From the NCBI GenBank assembly GCA_002402005.2, contig NVUS02000259.1, positions 1-8,992 of the forward strand: a stretch of 8,992 nucleotides of DNA, in the 5' to 3' direction. A program made the position numbers and the translations under genes. The notes under the pieces are model-generated. The model made no database searches. It worked only from the letters and a program-made list of their open reading frames with translations, and was not told the origin of the DNA. Shown piece by piece: positions 1 through 6,506 of this stretch. Source of the DNA: OCS116 cluster bacterium (GTDB lineage: Bacteria; Pseudomonadota; Alphaproteobacteria; Rhizobiales; OSC116). Numbering within the stretch: position 1 is the stretch's first letter; each line of letters starts with the position of its first letter.

Positions 1-239
1 AACTCAATTTAGACAAGGAAGCGTTTCAGCAAATGGCTGCTGTTACGAGTGATCATGGTGTGTGGGATGAGCCAGCGGACTATTTTTCATCCACGAAGTA
101 CAAGAACAGACCGGGCGCCTTCAAGCTGTGGCTTTACCGGCGGATGATTGGTAATATTAACAATAGAGTGCGAGCAATGCGTAACAAGATGCCGATGAAG
201 GATCTAGCCTCTAAATCTTCCCAAAGGGTCGGACGGTGA
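1..239 (+). CDS. Unidentified open frame entering from the left edge (C-terminal part of a protein, or a 68-residue small protein)
   Basis: I do not recognise this protein. The frame is open from the window edge to TGA at 237-239, so it is either the tail of a gene beginning outside the window or a small protein starting at ATG 33. An AAGGAAG at 15-21 could be its ribosome binding site, but its 11-base spacing is long. From ATG 33 the product has 68 residues: an acidic, aromatic N-terminal part (WDEPADYF) and a strongly basic C-terminal half (YRRMIGNINNRVRAMRNK). I see no signal peptide, membrane segment or catalytic motif. It ends near an IS remnant, so its natural C terminus may have been replaced. 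Coding status is moderately likely; function is unknown. Confidence 0.35.
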   Translation, partial: LNLDKEAFQQMAAVTSDHGVWDEPADYFSSTKYKNRPGAFKLWLYRRMIGNINNRVRAMRNKMPMKDLASKSSQRVGR

Positions 240-379
240 GAAAAGGCATGAAACGCTATCGAGGCCCGCCATCCAAGCTTCACTACCGAGATATTCTGAA
301 CTGCAAGTTTGGCTTTTGCCTGAGCGATGAGCCGAAGAAAATAATGTCATCCCTGCGTGGGCACTAACTACATATTGAT
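240..379. other. Intergenic stretch with no recognisable gene
   Basis: These 140 bases separate the left-edge frame from the first recognisable transposase homology. Plus-strand ATG 248 opens a 39-codon frame ending with TAA at 365-367, but its product resembles nothing I know and lacks a convincing ribosome binding site. In an intact IS3-family element the N-terminal half of orfB would lie here. I cannot read any of its expected motifs in any frame, so that part seems deleted rather than only frameshifted. Confidence 0.4.
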
Positions 380-879
380 GTCTGGGAACCAACAGCTATA
401 TCCCGATGCGTAAGGGCTTTTTATATCTGGTTGCGATTATGGATTGGGCAACATGTCGGGTTTTAAGTTGGCGCTTATCAAACACTATGGAAACTGATTT
501 TTGCATTGAGGCATTGAATGAAGCCATTCACCGCTTTGGTACGCCTAAAATCTTTAACACCGATCAAGACAGTCAGTTCACATCTTGGCAATGGATCAAT
601 ACGCTTAAGTCTGCCAACATTAAAATATCGATGGATGGCAAAGGCGGGTATCTGGACAATATATTTATTGAACGGCTGTGGCGATCACTCAAATATGAAT
701 GTGTTTATTTGCACGCCTGGAGTGGCAGTACAGAAGCCAGAGAAGGAATTGCTAAGTGGATCGACTTTTATAATACACAACGTCCACACAAAGCGCATTG
801 TGGTTTAACACCTGATGTGATTTATTGGAAAAAACTAAACAATCAACCCAACGACTGGTCGGTGAAAAGTGTAGTGTAA
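380..879 (+). pseudogene. IS3-family transposase OrfB remnant (rve integrase core), 5'-truncated and frameshifted
   Basis: This is the C-terminal catalytic half of an IS3-family DDE transposase. Counting from ATG 406 (157 residues), the pattern FNTDQDSQF carries the second Asp (D53) and FIERLW carries the Glu (E89), exactly 35 residues apart as in the family. ISMDGKG, YNTQRPH and GLTPDVIYW are further hallmarks. Intact OrfB proteins are about 270-300 residues, so roughly the first 110 or more are missing. Just upstream, the first catalytic region (normally W-x-x-D-I-T-Y-I-P-M) is damaged: GTC TGG at 380-385 is in another frame, and in the 406 frame only TNSYIPM remains before a stop at 376-378, with Asn where the Asp belongs. 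The usual Gly after the second Asp-Gln is Asp (DQDSQF). I see no OrfA. ATG 406 is an internal Met, not a true start. The element is inferred to be inactive. Confidence 0.85.
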
Positions 880-890
880 CCGTGCATTTC
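380..890 (+). mobile_element. Remnant of an IS3-family insertion sequence, ends not identifiable
   Basis: Only the 3' part of the element survives, defined by the orfB fragment. The OrfB C terminus (ending WSVKSVV) looks natural for the family, so the right end of the element should lie shortly after 879. IS3-family ends finish in CA, and the CA at 885-886 is one possible end, but no matching left inverted repeat or target duplication can be seen. The boundary given is therefore approximate. Confidence 0.45.
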
Positions 891-974
891 CATAATTATG
901 TGGATCGCAATATCCAATTGCCTAATGCCATGTTCCCATGGAAACGTGAAGCGGTTTTTGAAACCGTAGAATAG
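816..974 (+). pseudogene. Possible C-terminal tail of a disrupted gene, downstream of the IS remnant
   Basis: A plus-strand frame open from 816 runs to TAG at 972-974. Its last 31 codons, from GTG 882, lie outside the transposase gene and read like ordinary protein, ending LPNAMFPWKREAVFETVE. There is no good ribosome binding site before GTG 882, and the upstream part overlaps the transposase in another frame. This suggests the tail of a gene whose body was removed or displaced when the IS element inserted or decayed. I cannot assign a family. Chance open sequence remains possible at this length. Confidence 0.2.
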
Positions 975-1002
975 CAACAACAAGATACCGCTATTTTCCT
1001 CG

Positions 1003-1833
1003 TCATTTTCTTTTCAGGAATCTGTCGGCGAGTTCTGCCCATACGGCGACATCGGCATTTTCGAACTCGCCTTTTTCATCTGAGGTGGATGTTGCAAGTG
1101 AAAGCCCATGCACACCATGTTCAAAAATGTGCAACTCGTACGAAACGTTATGTTCTTGAAGCGCCACGGCAAAGCGTAACGAGTTTAGTGCTGGTACCAA
1201 TTCGTCATCTGCAGTGTGCCAAATGAAGGTCCGCGGCGTGTATTTTGTAACTGCCAAGTCATTGCGCCAGCGTGAAATTTGATCAGGCTGGTGATTGTCT
1301 GCAAGTGTGTATTCAAGCATCATAGTGCGCATATCCACCTCTTGCTGGTCAATTTCAACCTGCTGTTGATTAATCATGTGCAGATCGATCAGCGGATAGC
1401 AGAGAATGACCGCATTGGGTTGGCGGTTTTGCTTGTCATCAGCTGCTTGGTCTAGCCAATCATCAAGCTGCCAATGGGTGGCATAGTGGGAACATAAATG
1501 GCCACCTGCGGAAAACCCGCAAATAGAAATGTCATCAGGGTCAATATGCCATTCCTTGGATTTAGATCTGATCAGCGAAATGGCCTTCGCAAGTTCAATC
1601 ATCGGCCTTGGCAATGCCACACGCGTCGAATATCGCAGCACAAATACCTGATAGCCACGTGCGGCAAACCACAATGCCACGGGCTCCGCTTCACGATCTG
1701 CGGTGCCAAGATAGGCGCCACCTGGGCAAATGATGATTGCAGGTCGGCTTTTACCCGTTTGGAATTCTTGCGACTCTTTGAGCAGATAAATTTCAAGCTG
1801 TGCATTATCTACCGCTATGGTTTCGGTATGCAT
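1003..1833 (-). CDS. Cytoplasmic alpha/beta-hydrolase, sugar-esterase type (probable acetyl esterase)
   Basis: A 276-residue serine hydrolase of the BD-FAE / esterase-lipase type, the group that includes bacterial xylan and oligosaccharide acetylesterases. Visible motifs: the oxyanion-hole segment CPGGAY (residues 36-41), the nucleophile elbow GFSAGG (106-111, Ser108), the acid in DDELVP (probably Asp210) and the catalytic His in HGVHGL (probably His242). The triad looks complete and the length is normal for the family. No signal peptide or membrane segment is present, so it should act in the cytoplasm. ATG 1833 is preceded by GGAAAG at 7 bases. The gene starts 34 bases after the ATPase gene and is the last of the operon, which points to removing acyl groups from the imported sugar (inference). 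The exact substrate, and whether the group is acetyl, cannot be read from sequence. Confidence 0.9.
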   Translation of the reverse strand: MHTETIAVDNAQLEIYLLKESQEFQTGKSRPAIIICPGGAYLGTADREAEPVALWFAARGYQVFVLRYSTRVALPRPMIELAKAISLIRSKSKEWHIDPDDISICGFSAGGHLCSHYATHWQLDDWLDQAADDKQNRQPNAVILCYPLIDLHMINQQQVEIDQQEVDMRTMMLEYTLADNHQPDQISRWRNDLAVTKYTPRTFIWHTADDELVPALNSLRFAVALQEHNVSYELHIFEHGVHGLSLATSTSDEKGEFENADVAVWAELADRFLKRK

Positions 1834-1867
1834 TCAACGTCTTTCCATTATATTTTTTTAAATTTCC

Positions 1868-3016
1868 TCAACTGGGCAATGCCACATGCTCAGCCAACTC
1901 AGTATTCTTGTCTACATTTCTTAAAATCGCCCGTCCATCACTATCAAACAGATATAGATTGCGTGGATCAATGCTGAATTCCATTTGCGCCCCACTCTTA
2001 ACTTGGGTCTGTTTTCCCAACCGCGCGATGATTTCAATTTCGGTGTCTTTTATGGTGCCGTACCAAAATGAAGAATGTCCCATATTTTCCACTTGGCGCG
2101 AAATTCCCGAAAAAGACACCATGCCATTTGTGGCTTGGCCACATTCTATATCCTCTGCCCGCACCCCAATATCAACAAAATCACCTTCGGACAAATCGGA
2201 GCCTTCAAGATCAAAAGCAATGTCACCAGACAGAATACCCTGTGCACGAACTTGCAATTTATTGTCAGCATTCGACACAACTTCGCCTGGTATAAAACGC
2301 ATACGTGGCGACCCCACAAACCCCGCAACAAATTTATTTGCGGGATGATAATACACCTCAAGCGGCGTCCCCACTTGCTGCAACACGCCCTTATCCAGTA
2401 CAATTATCTTGGTTCCAAGTGTCATCGCTTCAACTTGGTCGTGAGTCACATAAATCATCGTGGCTTTAAGTTGCTGATGCAGTGCCGAAAGTTCGAGCCG
2501 CATATCCACTCTTAGCTCAGCATCTAAATTTGAAAGTGGTTCATCGAACAAAAACACCTCTGGCTCACGCACCAGAGCGCGGCCGATGGCAACCCGCTGA
2601 CGCTGACCGCCCGAAAGCTCGCGTGGTAGTCTTTTCAGATAATCTTCGAGCTTGAGCTTAACCGCGGCCTCCTGAACCCGTTGTTCAATCTGGTCTTTAG
2701 GCTCATTACGCATGCGCATGCCAAACGAGATGTTCTGATAGACATTTAAATGTGGGAATAAAGCATAGGTTTGGAATACCATGCCAATTTGCCGCCGCGC
2801 CGCAGGGATGTCATCAACAATCCGCTCGCCTATCTGAATCGAGCCCGCATTCGCGGTTTCCAACCCTGCAATCGTTCGCAATAAAGTGGTTTTCCCACAA
2901 CCCGAAGGCCCCAGAATAACTGCAAAATCACCATTTTCAATGGTCAAATCAATTCCGCTAAGCACTTCAATTGGGCCATAGCTTTTGCGAATTCCTTTAA
3001 GAATAACTTTTGCCAT
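1868..3016 (-). CDS. ABC sugar importer ATPase, MalK/UgpC/MsmK type (CUT1)
   Basis: A 382-residue nucleotide-binding subunit that energises the sugar importer from the cytoplasmic face. In order: Walker A GPSGCGKTT (residues 36-44), Q-loop Gln82 in VFQTYALFPHL, signature LSGGQ (134-138), Walker B FLFDEP (155-160, Asp158 and catalytic Glu159), D-loop SNLD and H-loop His192 in YVTHDQ. Residues from about 235 form the C-terminal TOBE/OB regulatory region typical of MalK-like proteins; FIPGEV (241-246) marks its start and GVRAEDI (284-290) is the usual internal motif. Length and motifs are all normal. ATG 3016 lies 29 bases after the MalG-like permease, with a weak GGAAGTGAG upstream. Such ATPases are often shared between several importers, so it may also serve others in the cell. 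The substrate cannot be told from this subunit. Confidence 0.96.
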   Translation of the reverse strand: MAKVILKGIRKSYGPIEVLSGIDLTIENGDFAVILGPSGCGKTTLLRTIAGLETANAGSIQIGERIVDDIPAARRQIGMVFQTYALFPHLNVYQNISFGMRMRNEPKDQIEQRVQEAAVKLKLEDYLKRLPRELSGGQRQRVAIGRALVREPEVFLFDEPLSNLDAELRVDMRLELSALHQQLKATMIYVTHDQVEAMTLGTKIIVLDKGVLQQVGTPLEVYYHPANKFVAGFVGSPRMRFIPGEVVSNADNKLQVRAQGILSGDIAFDLEGSDLSEGDFVDIGVRAEDIECGQATNGMVSFSGISRQVENMGHSSFWYGTIKDTEIEIIARLGKQTQVKSGAQMEFSIDPRNLYLFDSDGRAILRNVDKNTELAEHVALPS

Positions 3017-3045
3017 TTTATAATCTCACTTCCAAATTCAACATT

Positions 3046-3888
3046 TTATATACCTTCAATTCCGCGCAAAAATTGCCGGGTGAAAAAGGTGAACAGAATC
3101 ACCAGTGGGGCAGAAAGCGTCACATAAGCGGCAAATATAGCGCCATAATCAACATTTTCTGAGCCGCGAAATAACATCGCCATCGGGCCAGCTGGTAAAT
3201 TAGCTTGGTCGGACATCGTGACGAGTGGCCATACCAAATCATTCCAAGTGAATAATATATCCAATATCGCCACCGACCCAAGCCCTGGTAGTGCCAGTGG
3301 AATGGCGACAAAAAACAGAACTTTCAATTCACCAGCACCTTCAACACGAGCTGCATCAAATAATTCATGTGGCAATTTTTCGAAAAATAACCGCATCAGG
3401 AAAATACCAAAAACCATCTCAAACCCTGTCCATGGCAGCACCAATGCCGCCCATGAATTCATAATTCCCAGCTGCCTTACCAAAACAAATAGCGGCACGA
3501 TGGTTACAATTCCGGGCACCATCAGCAACATTAATATTGCCAAGAATATGAAATTCTTTCCCGCAAAATTAAAACGGCCAAACGCATAGCCACCCAATAA
3601 AGAAAAGATCAGGGTTAAAACCAAAGTCAGTGATGAATATAGCAACGAATTTTGTATGCCTTGAAAGGCCCGCGGCCAAACATCGACATAATTTTGCCAA
3701 TCAAACGGATAGGTAAAACCCCAAAAGTTTTGAAAAAACTGATCTCGCGTTTTTAGCGAAGTTGCCACCATAAATACAAGTGGATACCAAGTTATAATCG
3801 CGAAAAAAGATAACCCAAGGGTTGAAATGACAATAGCTGGGCGGAGCTGCCGAAGGGACAAACCCCCTGTTAATTTATTGACCGACAT
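3046..3888 (-). CDS. ABC sugar importer permease, MalG type (CUT1)
   Basis: An inner-membrane permease of the binding-protein-dependent transport family with about six hydrophobic segments. The cytoplasmic EAA loop that docks on the ATPase is clear at about residues 174-202 (LPHELFDAARVEGAG...IPLALP, counted from the first Met). The family-typical WNDLVWPL (216-223) and the C-terminal pattern FTRQFLRGI are also present. Two Met codons stand side by side at 3891 and 3888. AAGGGGG at 3895-3901 is only 3 bases before the first and 6 before the second, so 3888 is the better start; the product is then 280 residues. The reading frame begins inside the end of the MalF-like gene (overlap about 14-17 bases), indicating translational coupling and balanced production of the two permeases. 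Confidence 0.94.
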   Translation of the reverse strand: MSVNKLTGGLSLRQLRPAIVISTLGLSFFAIITWYPLVFMVATSLKTRDQFFQNFWGFTYPFDWQNYVDVWPRAFQGIQNSLLYSSLTLVLTLIFSLLGGYAFGRFNFAGKNFIFLAILMLLMVPGIVTIVPLFVLVRQLGIMNSWAALVLPWTGFEMVFGIFLMRLFFEKLPHELFDAARVEGAGELKVLFFVAIPLALPGLGSVAILDILFTWNDLVWPLVTMSDQANLPAGPMAMLFRGSENVDYGAIFAAYVTLSAPLVILFTFFTRQFLRGIEGI

Positions 3889-4813
3889 CATAAGCCCCCT
3901 TGTAACGTGCCCTTACAACATAAAAAGAAAATACTAAACCAACCAGAACCATAACCACGCCAGCCGCTGCCGCTAACCCAAATTCGCCATATTGGAAAGC
4001 CGCACGATATACAAACCAACCTGGCGATTCCGTGGCGATACCTGGCCCGCCCTTGGTGAGGATGAGCTGCGGTTCAACTGTTTGGATGCCTTGTAAAGTG
4101 ACAAGCACTCCAACAAAAATCATTGAGCCCCGCAACATTGGAAAATCGACAGCAATAATACGTCTCAACCGCCCGCAACCTTCTACTTTACAAGCATCAA
4201 TTACATCGGCAGGAATGCCTTCAAGTGCGGAAACAAAGACTAGGAATGCAAGGCCAGAAACAAATGGAAATTGAATGAAAGTGATTGATAATAAAGCGGT
4301 TGCTGACGTACCCAACCAAGGGCGAGCCATTTCTGCAAGCCCTATGACTTCGAGCAGAGAATTAAGCATACCGCCTTGAGGTGATAGAATGAAGCCCCAT
4401 AGCAAATAGTTCACGGCAAGTGGAACAATCATCGGAATAACGAATACAATTTTCCAGAAAGTTCTTATGTTTGCATTTTTAAAACTTATCACCATTTCAG
4501 CTGCGATGAACGCAAATGATAGTATTAGAATGACGCGTATCGAGGTGTAGATTGCCATATTTTTCAGACCCTCTAAAAATACATAGTCTGAAAATAAGTC
4601 GGTAAAGTTTCGCAGGCCTAAAAACCGACGGATGCGTATGCCATCCCAATCTGTAAACGAATAGAAAAATGCGTAAAGAGTTGGAATATAACGAAATATA
4701 AGTAAATGAAGAAGAATTGGCGACAATAAAACCCACGGCAAATGCCTATGAAGCAAGCTGTTCAAGCTGGTCTTTGTTGCCTTGGCGGCTTCATGATTTG
4801 TTACGGCTTTCAA
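3875..4813 (-). CDS. ABC sugar importer permease, MalF type (CUT1), TTG start
   Basis: A 312-residue inner-membrane permease with about six membrane segments (roughly 26-50, 85-110, 120-142, 170-195, 228-248 and 278-300). The EAA loop is at about 198-226 (EGIPADVIDACKVEGCG...VDFPML), and the CUT1 motif TKGGPG is at 254-259. It should form a heterodimeric pore with the MalG-like subunit encoded next, which overlaps its end. The start codon is TTG at 4813-4811: AAGGGG lies 9 bases upstream and no in-frame ATG occurs until residue 86, beyond the first membrane segment. The gene starts 101 bases after the binding-protein stop, across a strong stem-loop, so it is probably made at a lower level than the binding protein (inference). 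Confidence 0.94.
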   Translation of the reverse strand: MKAVTNHEAAKATKTSLNSLLHRHLPWVLLSPILLHLLIFRYIPTLYAFFYSFTDWDGIRIRRFLGLRNFTDLFSDYVFLEGLKNMAIYTSIRVILILSFAFIAAEMVISFKNANIRTFWKIVFVIPMIVPLAVNYLLWGFILSPQGGMLNSLLEVIGLAEMARPWLGTSATALLSITFIQFPFVSGLAFLVFVSALEGIPADVIDACKVEGCGRLRRIIAVDFPMLRGSMIFVGVLVTLQGIQTVEPQLILTKGGPGIATESPGWFVYRAAFQYGEFGLAAAAGVVMVLVGLVFSFYVVRARYKGAYDVGQ

Positions 4814-4822
4814 AATGTCTTG

Positions 4823-4828
4823 CCCCTT
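4823..4828 (-). promoter_or_regulatory. Ribosome binding site for the TTG-started MalF-like permease
   Basis: AAGGGG on the minus strand lies 9 bases before TTG 4813. It supports the unusual start codon, since no alternative in-frame ATG, GTG or TTG with such a site is seen nearby. Confidence 0.6.
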
Positions 4829-4850
4829 AGATATACAATAGTAATGTGTC

Positions 4851-4879
4851 TGCTTCTGGCGGTAAAGCCGCCAGAAGCA
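4851..4879 (-). promoter_or_regulatory. Intercistronic 12-bp stem-loop between binding protein and permease genes
   Basis: A perfect inverted repeat: TGCTTCTGGCGG at 4851-4862 and its complement CCGCCAGAAGCA at 4868-4879, with a 5-base loop. It lies 35 bases past the stop codon of the binding-protein gene and 37 bases before the permease start. On the minus strand no U-run follows, so it is not a standard intrinsic terminator. In malE-malF-like operons, stem-loops at this place protect the upstream mRNA end from 3' exonucleases and make the binding protein more abundant than the membrane subunits. That role is inferred here. Partial termination or processing is the alternative. Confidence 0.75.
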
Positions 4880-4914
4880 TTATTGTTGGTTTTAAATATT
4901 AATGATTTCAGGTT

Positions 4915-6363
4915 TTATTCTGAGCACCATTTCCATTCACCTTCATTTTCCAAGCACAAATCTTCAACTGCACGATCCATAGCAGTTTGATATTTAACTT
5001 TCAAATCATCGGCACTCATTTCGCCAAGCATAAAGCTTTGCAACAATCTATTGTGTGCAGTGCCAAATTTTGGCGTCAACCGCGCGATTGGGTCGGTAAA
5101 TCCACGTTCTGGAAGTTGTGCAACGGCTTGGAAATTAGCCGAAATATCTGGTGTTTCTACACCTTTAACCATAGGAATGAACCCTGTATCTAACATCGCC
5201 AAACGTCCATAATTTACGGGAGCTGTGAGGAAACGTAAGAAGTCTACCGCTTGGTCCAAATTTCCGCGATCGGTTGCTTGAGCTGTAATGCCCCATTGGC
5301 CTGAGCTAGATGGCCCACCAACGCGATATGACTCGTTGTGAACTTCATATTTACTTTGTTCAGGACCAAAGGCTGGCATATAAGTTGCTTTCACTTCAAA
5401 TGGTAAATCTTTAAGCGATGGCGCACTCCATGAGCCCAACCAAACCATGGCGACCTTTTCATTATAGAACATGTTATATACGGCATCATAATCTGGAATC
5501 CCAGCGAACCCCTCGACCAAACAATCATCTGCAATGCCTTTGACAAGGCCTAGATAAGTGTCAAACCGTGGACCACTCGTGGTATATTTACCCAAGTGAA
5601 CCGCTCTGGCCATTTCTTCTTGAGTCAATAAGCGCCATGGTTGGTATTCATTGCTATATTTTTCCAAATACCAACTTGGTATCACATCTGCATACGAGCC
5701 TGTTGCAATGATAGAGTCTAGCCATTGATAAGTACTCCAACCTGGCGTCATAAACACACCCATTGGCTGAACACCTACTTCACGCAAAGAGCGGCACGCG
5801 CTTAATAGATCTCCCCAATCCTTCCAAGAGTCTACGTCCAAACCTTGTTTGCTCATTATGTCTTGATTTACATAGAAACCTGTTTCCACCCAATTTGTGC
5901 TCACTTGGAACCAGTTTCCATCGCCGCCTCGGGTTTGGTTCAGAACATTCGCAGGAAACAAATCGCTCCACTTCTCGCTACCAAGCCCGCCTGATCCTAC
6001 ATATGGGTTGGGCTTGCTAAAATAGTCATTGAGCGGCGCCCAGTTATCTGTGCCTTCGGCAATTTTTTTATAACCAGACTGCCACGTTATATCTGGCGCG
6101 TCATTGGCTGCAAAGCGAGTTGTCAGCCACGCAGAAAACGCGTCGGCATCGGCAATATGCGGGATGAGTTCAATTTTAACATCTGGATGTAGCTTTTCAT
6201 ATTCATCTGCTAACATTTGGGCTTCAGCCGAAAGCTCTGGATTGGTATCTGGCATGTAGAAGTTACCTAAATTCACTTTCAATGTGGTATCAGCAGCAGC
6301 CGACCCCATTGATAACGCTGTCAACGCAGCCAAACTCGTGGCATATTTTATTAATTTATTCAT
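4915..6363 (-). CDS. Periplasmic sugar-binding protein of the ABC importer (family 1, CUT1)
   Basis: A 482-residue solute-binding protein that delivers the substrate to the permeases. ATG 6363 is chosen over an in-frame ATG 36 bases upstream because AAGGAGGGGA lies at 6371-6380 and the product then begins with a classic Sec signal peptide: Lys-rich start, hydrophobic core to about residue 20, then SAAA with probable cleavage before Asp25. There is no lipobox Cys. NEKVAMVWLGSW (301-312) is the usual family 1 motif, and the mature chain is rich in Trp and Tyr, as expected for stacking against sugar rings. Four Cys remain (190, 281, 470, 480); the last two flank an acidic C-terminal loop and could form disulfides in the periplasm. 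At 482 residues it is longer than many family members (about 410-440), which may reflect an oligosaccharide or glycoside ligand. The ligand itself is inferred only from the adjacent GH78 gene. Confidence 0.93.
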   Translation of the reverse strand: MNKLIKYATSLAALTALSMGSAAADTTLKVNLGNFYMPDTNPELSAEAQMLADEYEKLHPDVKIELIPHIADADAFSAWLTTRFAANDAPDITWQSGYKKIAEGTDNWAPLNDYFSKPNPYVGSGGLGSEKWSDLFPANVLNQTRGGDGNWFQVSTNWVETGFYVNQDIMSKQGLDVDSWKDWGDLLSACRSLREVGVQPMGVFMTPGWSTYQWLDSIIATGSYADVIPSWYLEKYSNEYQPWRLLTQEEMARAVHLGKYTTSGPRFDTYLGLVKGIADDCLVEGFAGIPDYDAVYNMFYNEKVAMVWLGSWSAPSLKDLPFEVKATYMPAFGPEQSKYEVHNESYRVGGPSSSGQWGITAQATDRGNLDQAVDFLRFLTAPVNYGRLAMLDTGFIPMVKGVETPDISANFQAVAQLPERGFTDPIARLTPKFGTAHNRLLQSFMLGEMSADDLKVKYQTAMDRAVEDLCLENEGEWKWCSE

Positions 6364-6370
6364 AATTATC

Positions 6371-6380
6371 TCCCCTCCTT
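6371..6380 (-). promoter_or_regulatory. Strong Shine-Dalgarno site deciding the binding-protein start
   Basis: The minus strand reads AAGGAGGGGA, the best Shine-Dalgarno match in the window, just before ATG 6363. It lies inside the longer frame that begins at 6399, so it selects the downstream Met and fits high expression of the binding protein. Confidence 0.85.
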
Positions 6381-6422
6381 GGAGTTGTTTGTTTCTCATT
6401 TTATTTGCCAGATTTTATTTCT

Positions 6423-6450
6423 ATTATTTCCACTCTGGACGGATGGTCAA
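6423..6450 (-). promoter_or_regulatory. Candidate sigma-70 promoter in front of the binding-protein gene
   Basis: On the minus strand TTGACC (6450-6445, 5 of 6 matches to the -35 consensus) is followed after 16 bases by AATAAT (6428-6423, 5 of 6 matches to the -10 consensus). This would start transcription near 6416 and give a leader of about 50 bases ending in the strong ribosome binding site. If real, the transporter genes can be transcribed without the GH78 gene. The region is AT-rich, so a chance match is possible. Confidence 0.45.
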
Positions 6451-6465
6451 CTTTAACTTCTTATA

Positions 6466-6479
6466 TAACCGAGCGTTTA
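6466..6479. promoter_or_regulatory. Candidate operator: 14-bp imperfect palindrome upstream of the binding-protein promoter
   Basis: TAACCGAGCGTTTA shows 5 of 7 matched pairs around its centre, with TAA/TTA ends and CG steps in each half, as seen in many sites of LacI-type sugar regulators. It lies about 16 bases beyond the -35 candidate, centred near -57. No regulator gene is in the window, and a chance palindrome of this size is possible. Confidence 0.2.
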
Positions 6480-6506
6480 GTTGGTTTGTTTTGTGTTAAA
6501 TTCGCT

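Noticed and set aside
346..364. GTCATCCCTGCGTGGGCA-like string resembling dispersed intergenic repeats
   Set aside because: A single partial copy with no visible second arm; it cannot be called a repeat from this window alone.
248..367. 39-codon plus-strand frame after the left-edge ORF
   Set aside because: No ribosome binding site, no recognisable motif, and it lies where transposase sequence is expected to have been lost.
970..997. Inverted repeat AATAGC...GCTATT between the IS region and the esterase gene, as a terminator
   Set aside because: The stem is only 6 bp, the loop is 14 bases and AT-rich, and no proper T-run follows on the minus strand, where the operon would need it.
1498..1977. 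Long plus-strand frame opposite the esterase and ATPase genes
   Set aside because: It overlaps two well-supported minus-strand genes, has no family motifs, and its translation looks like antisense shadow.
6364..6399. Longer binding-protein start at 6399 adding 12 residues
   Set aside because: The added residues would encode the Shine-Dalgarno site itself and would place a polar stretch before the signal peptide.
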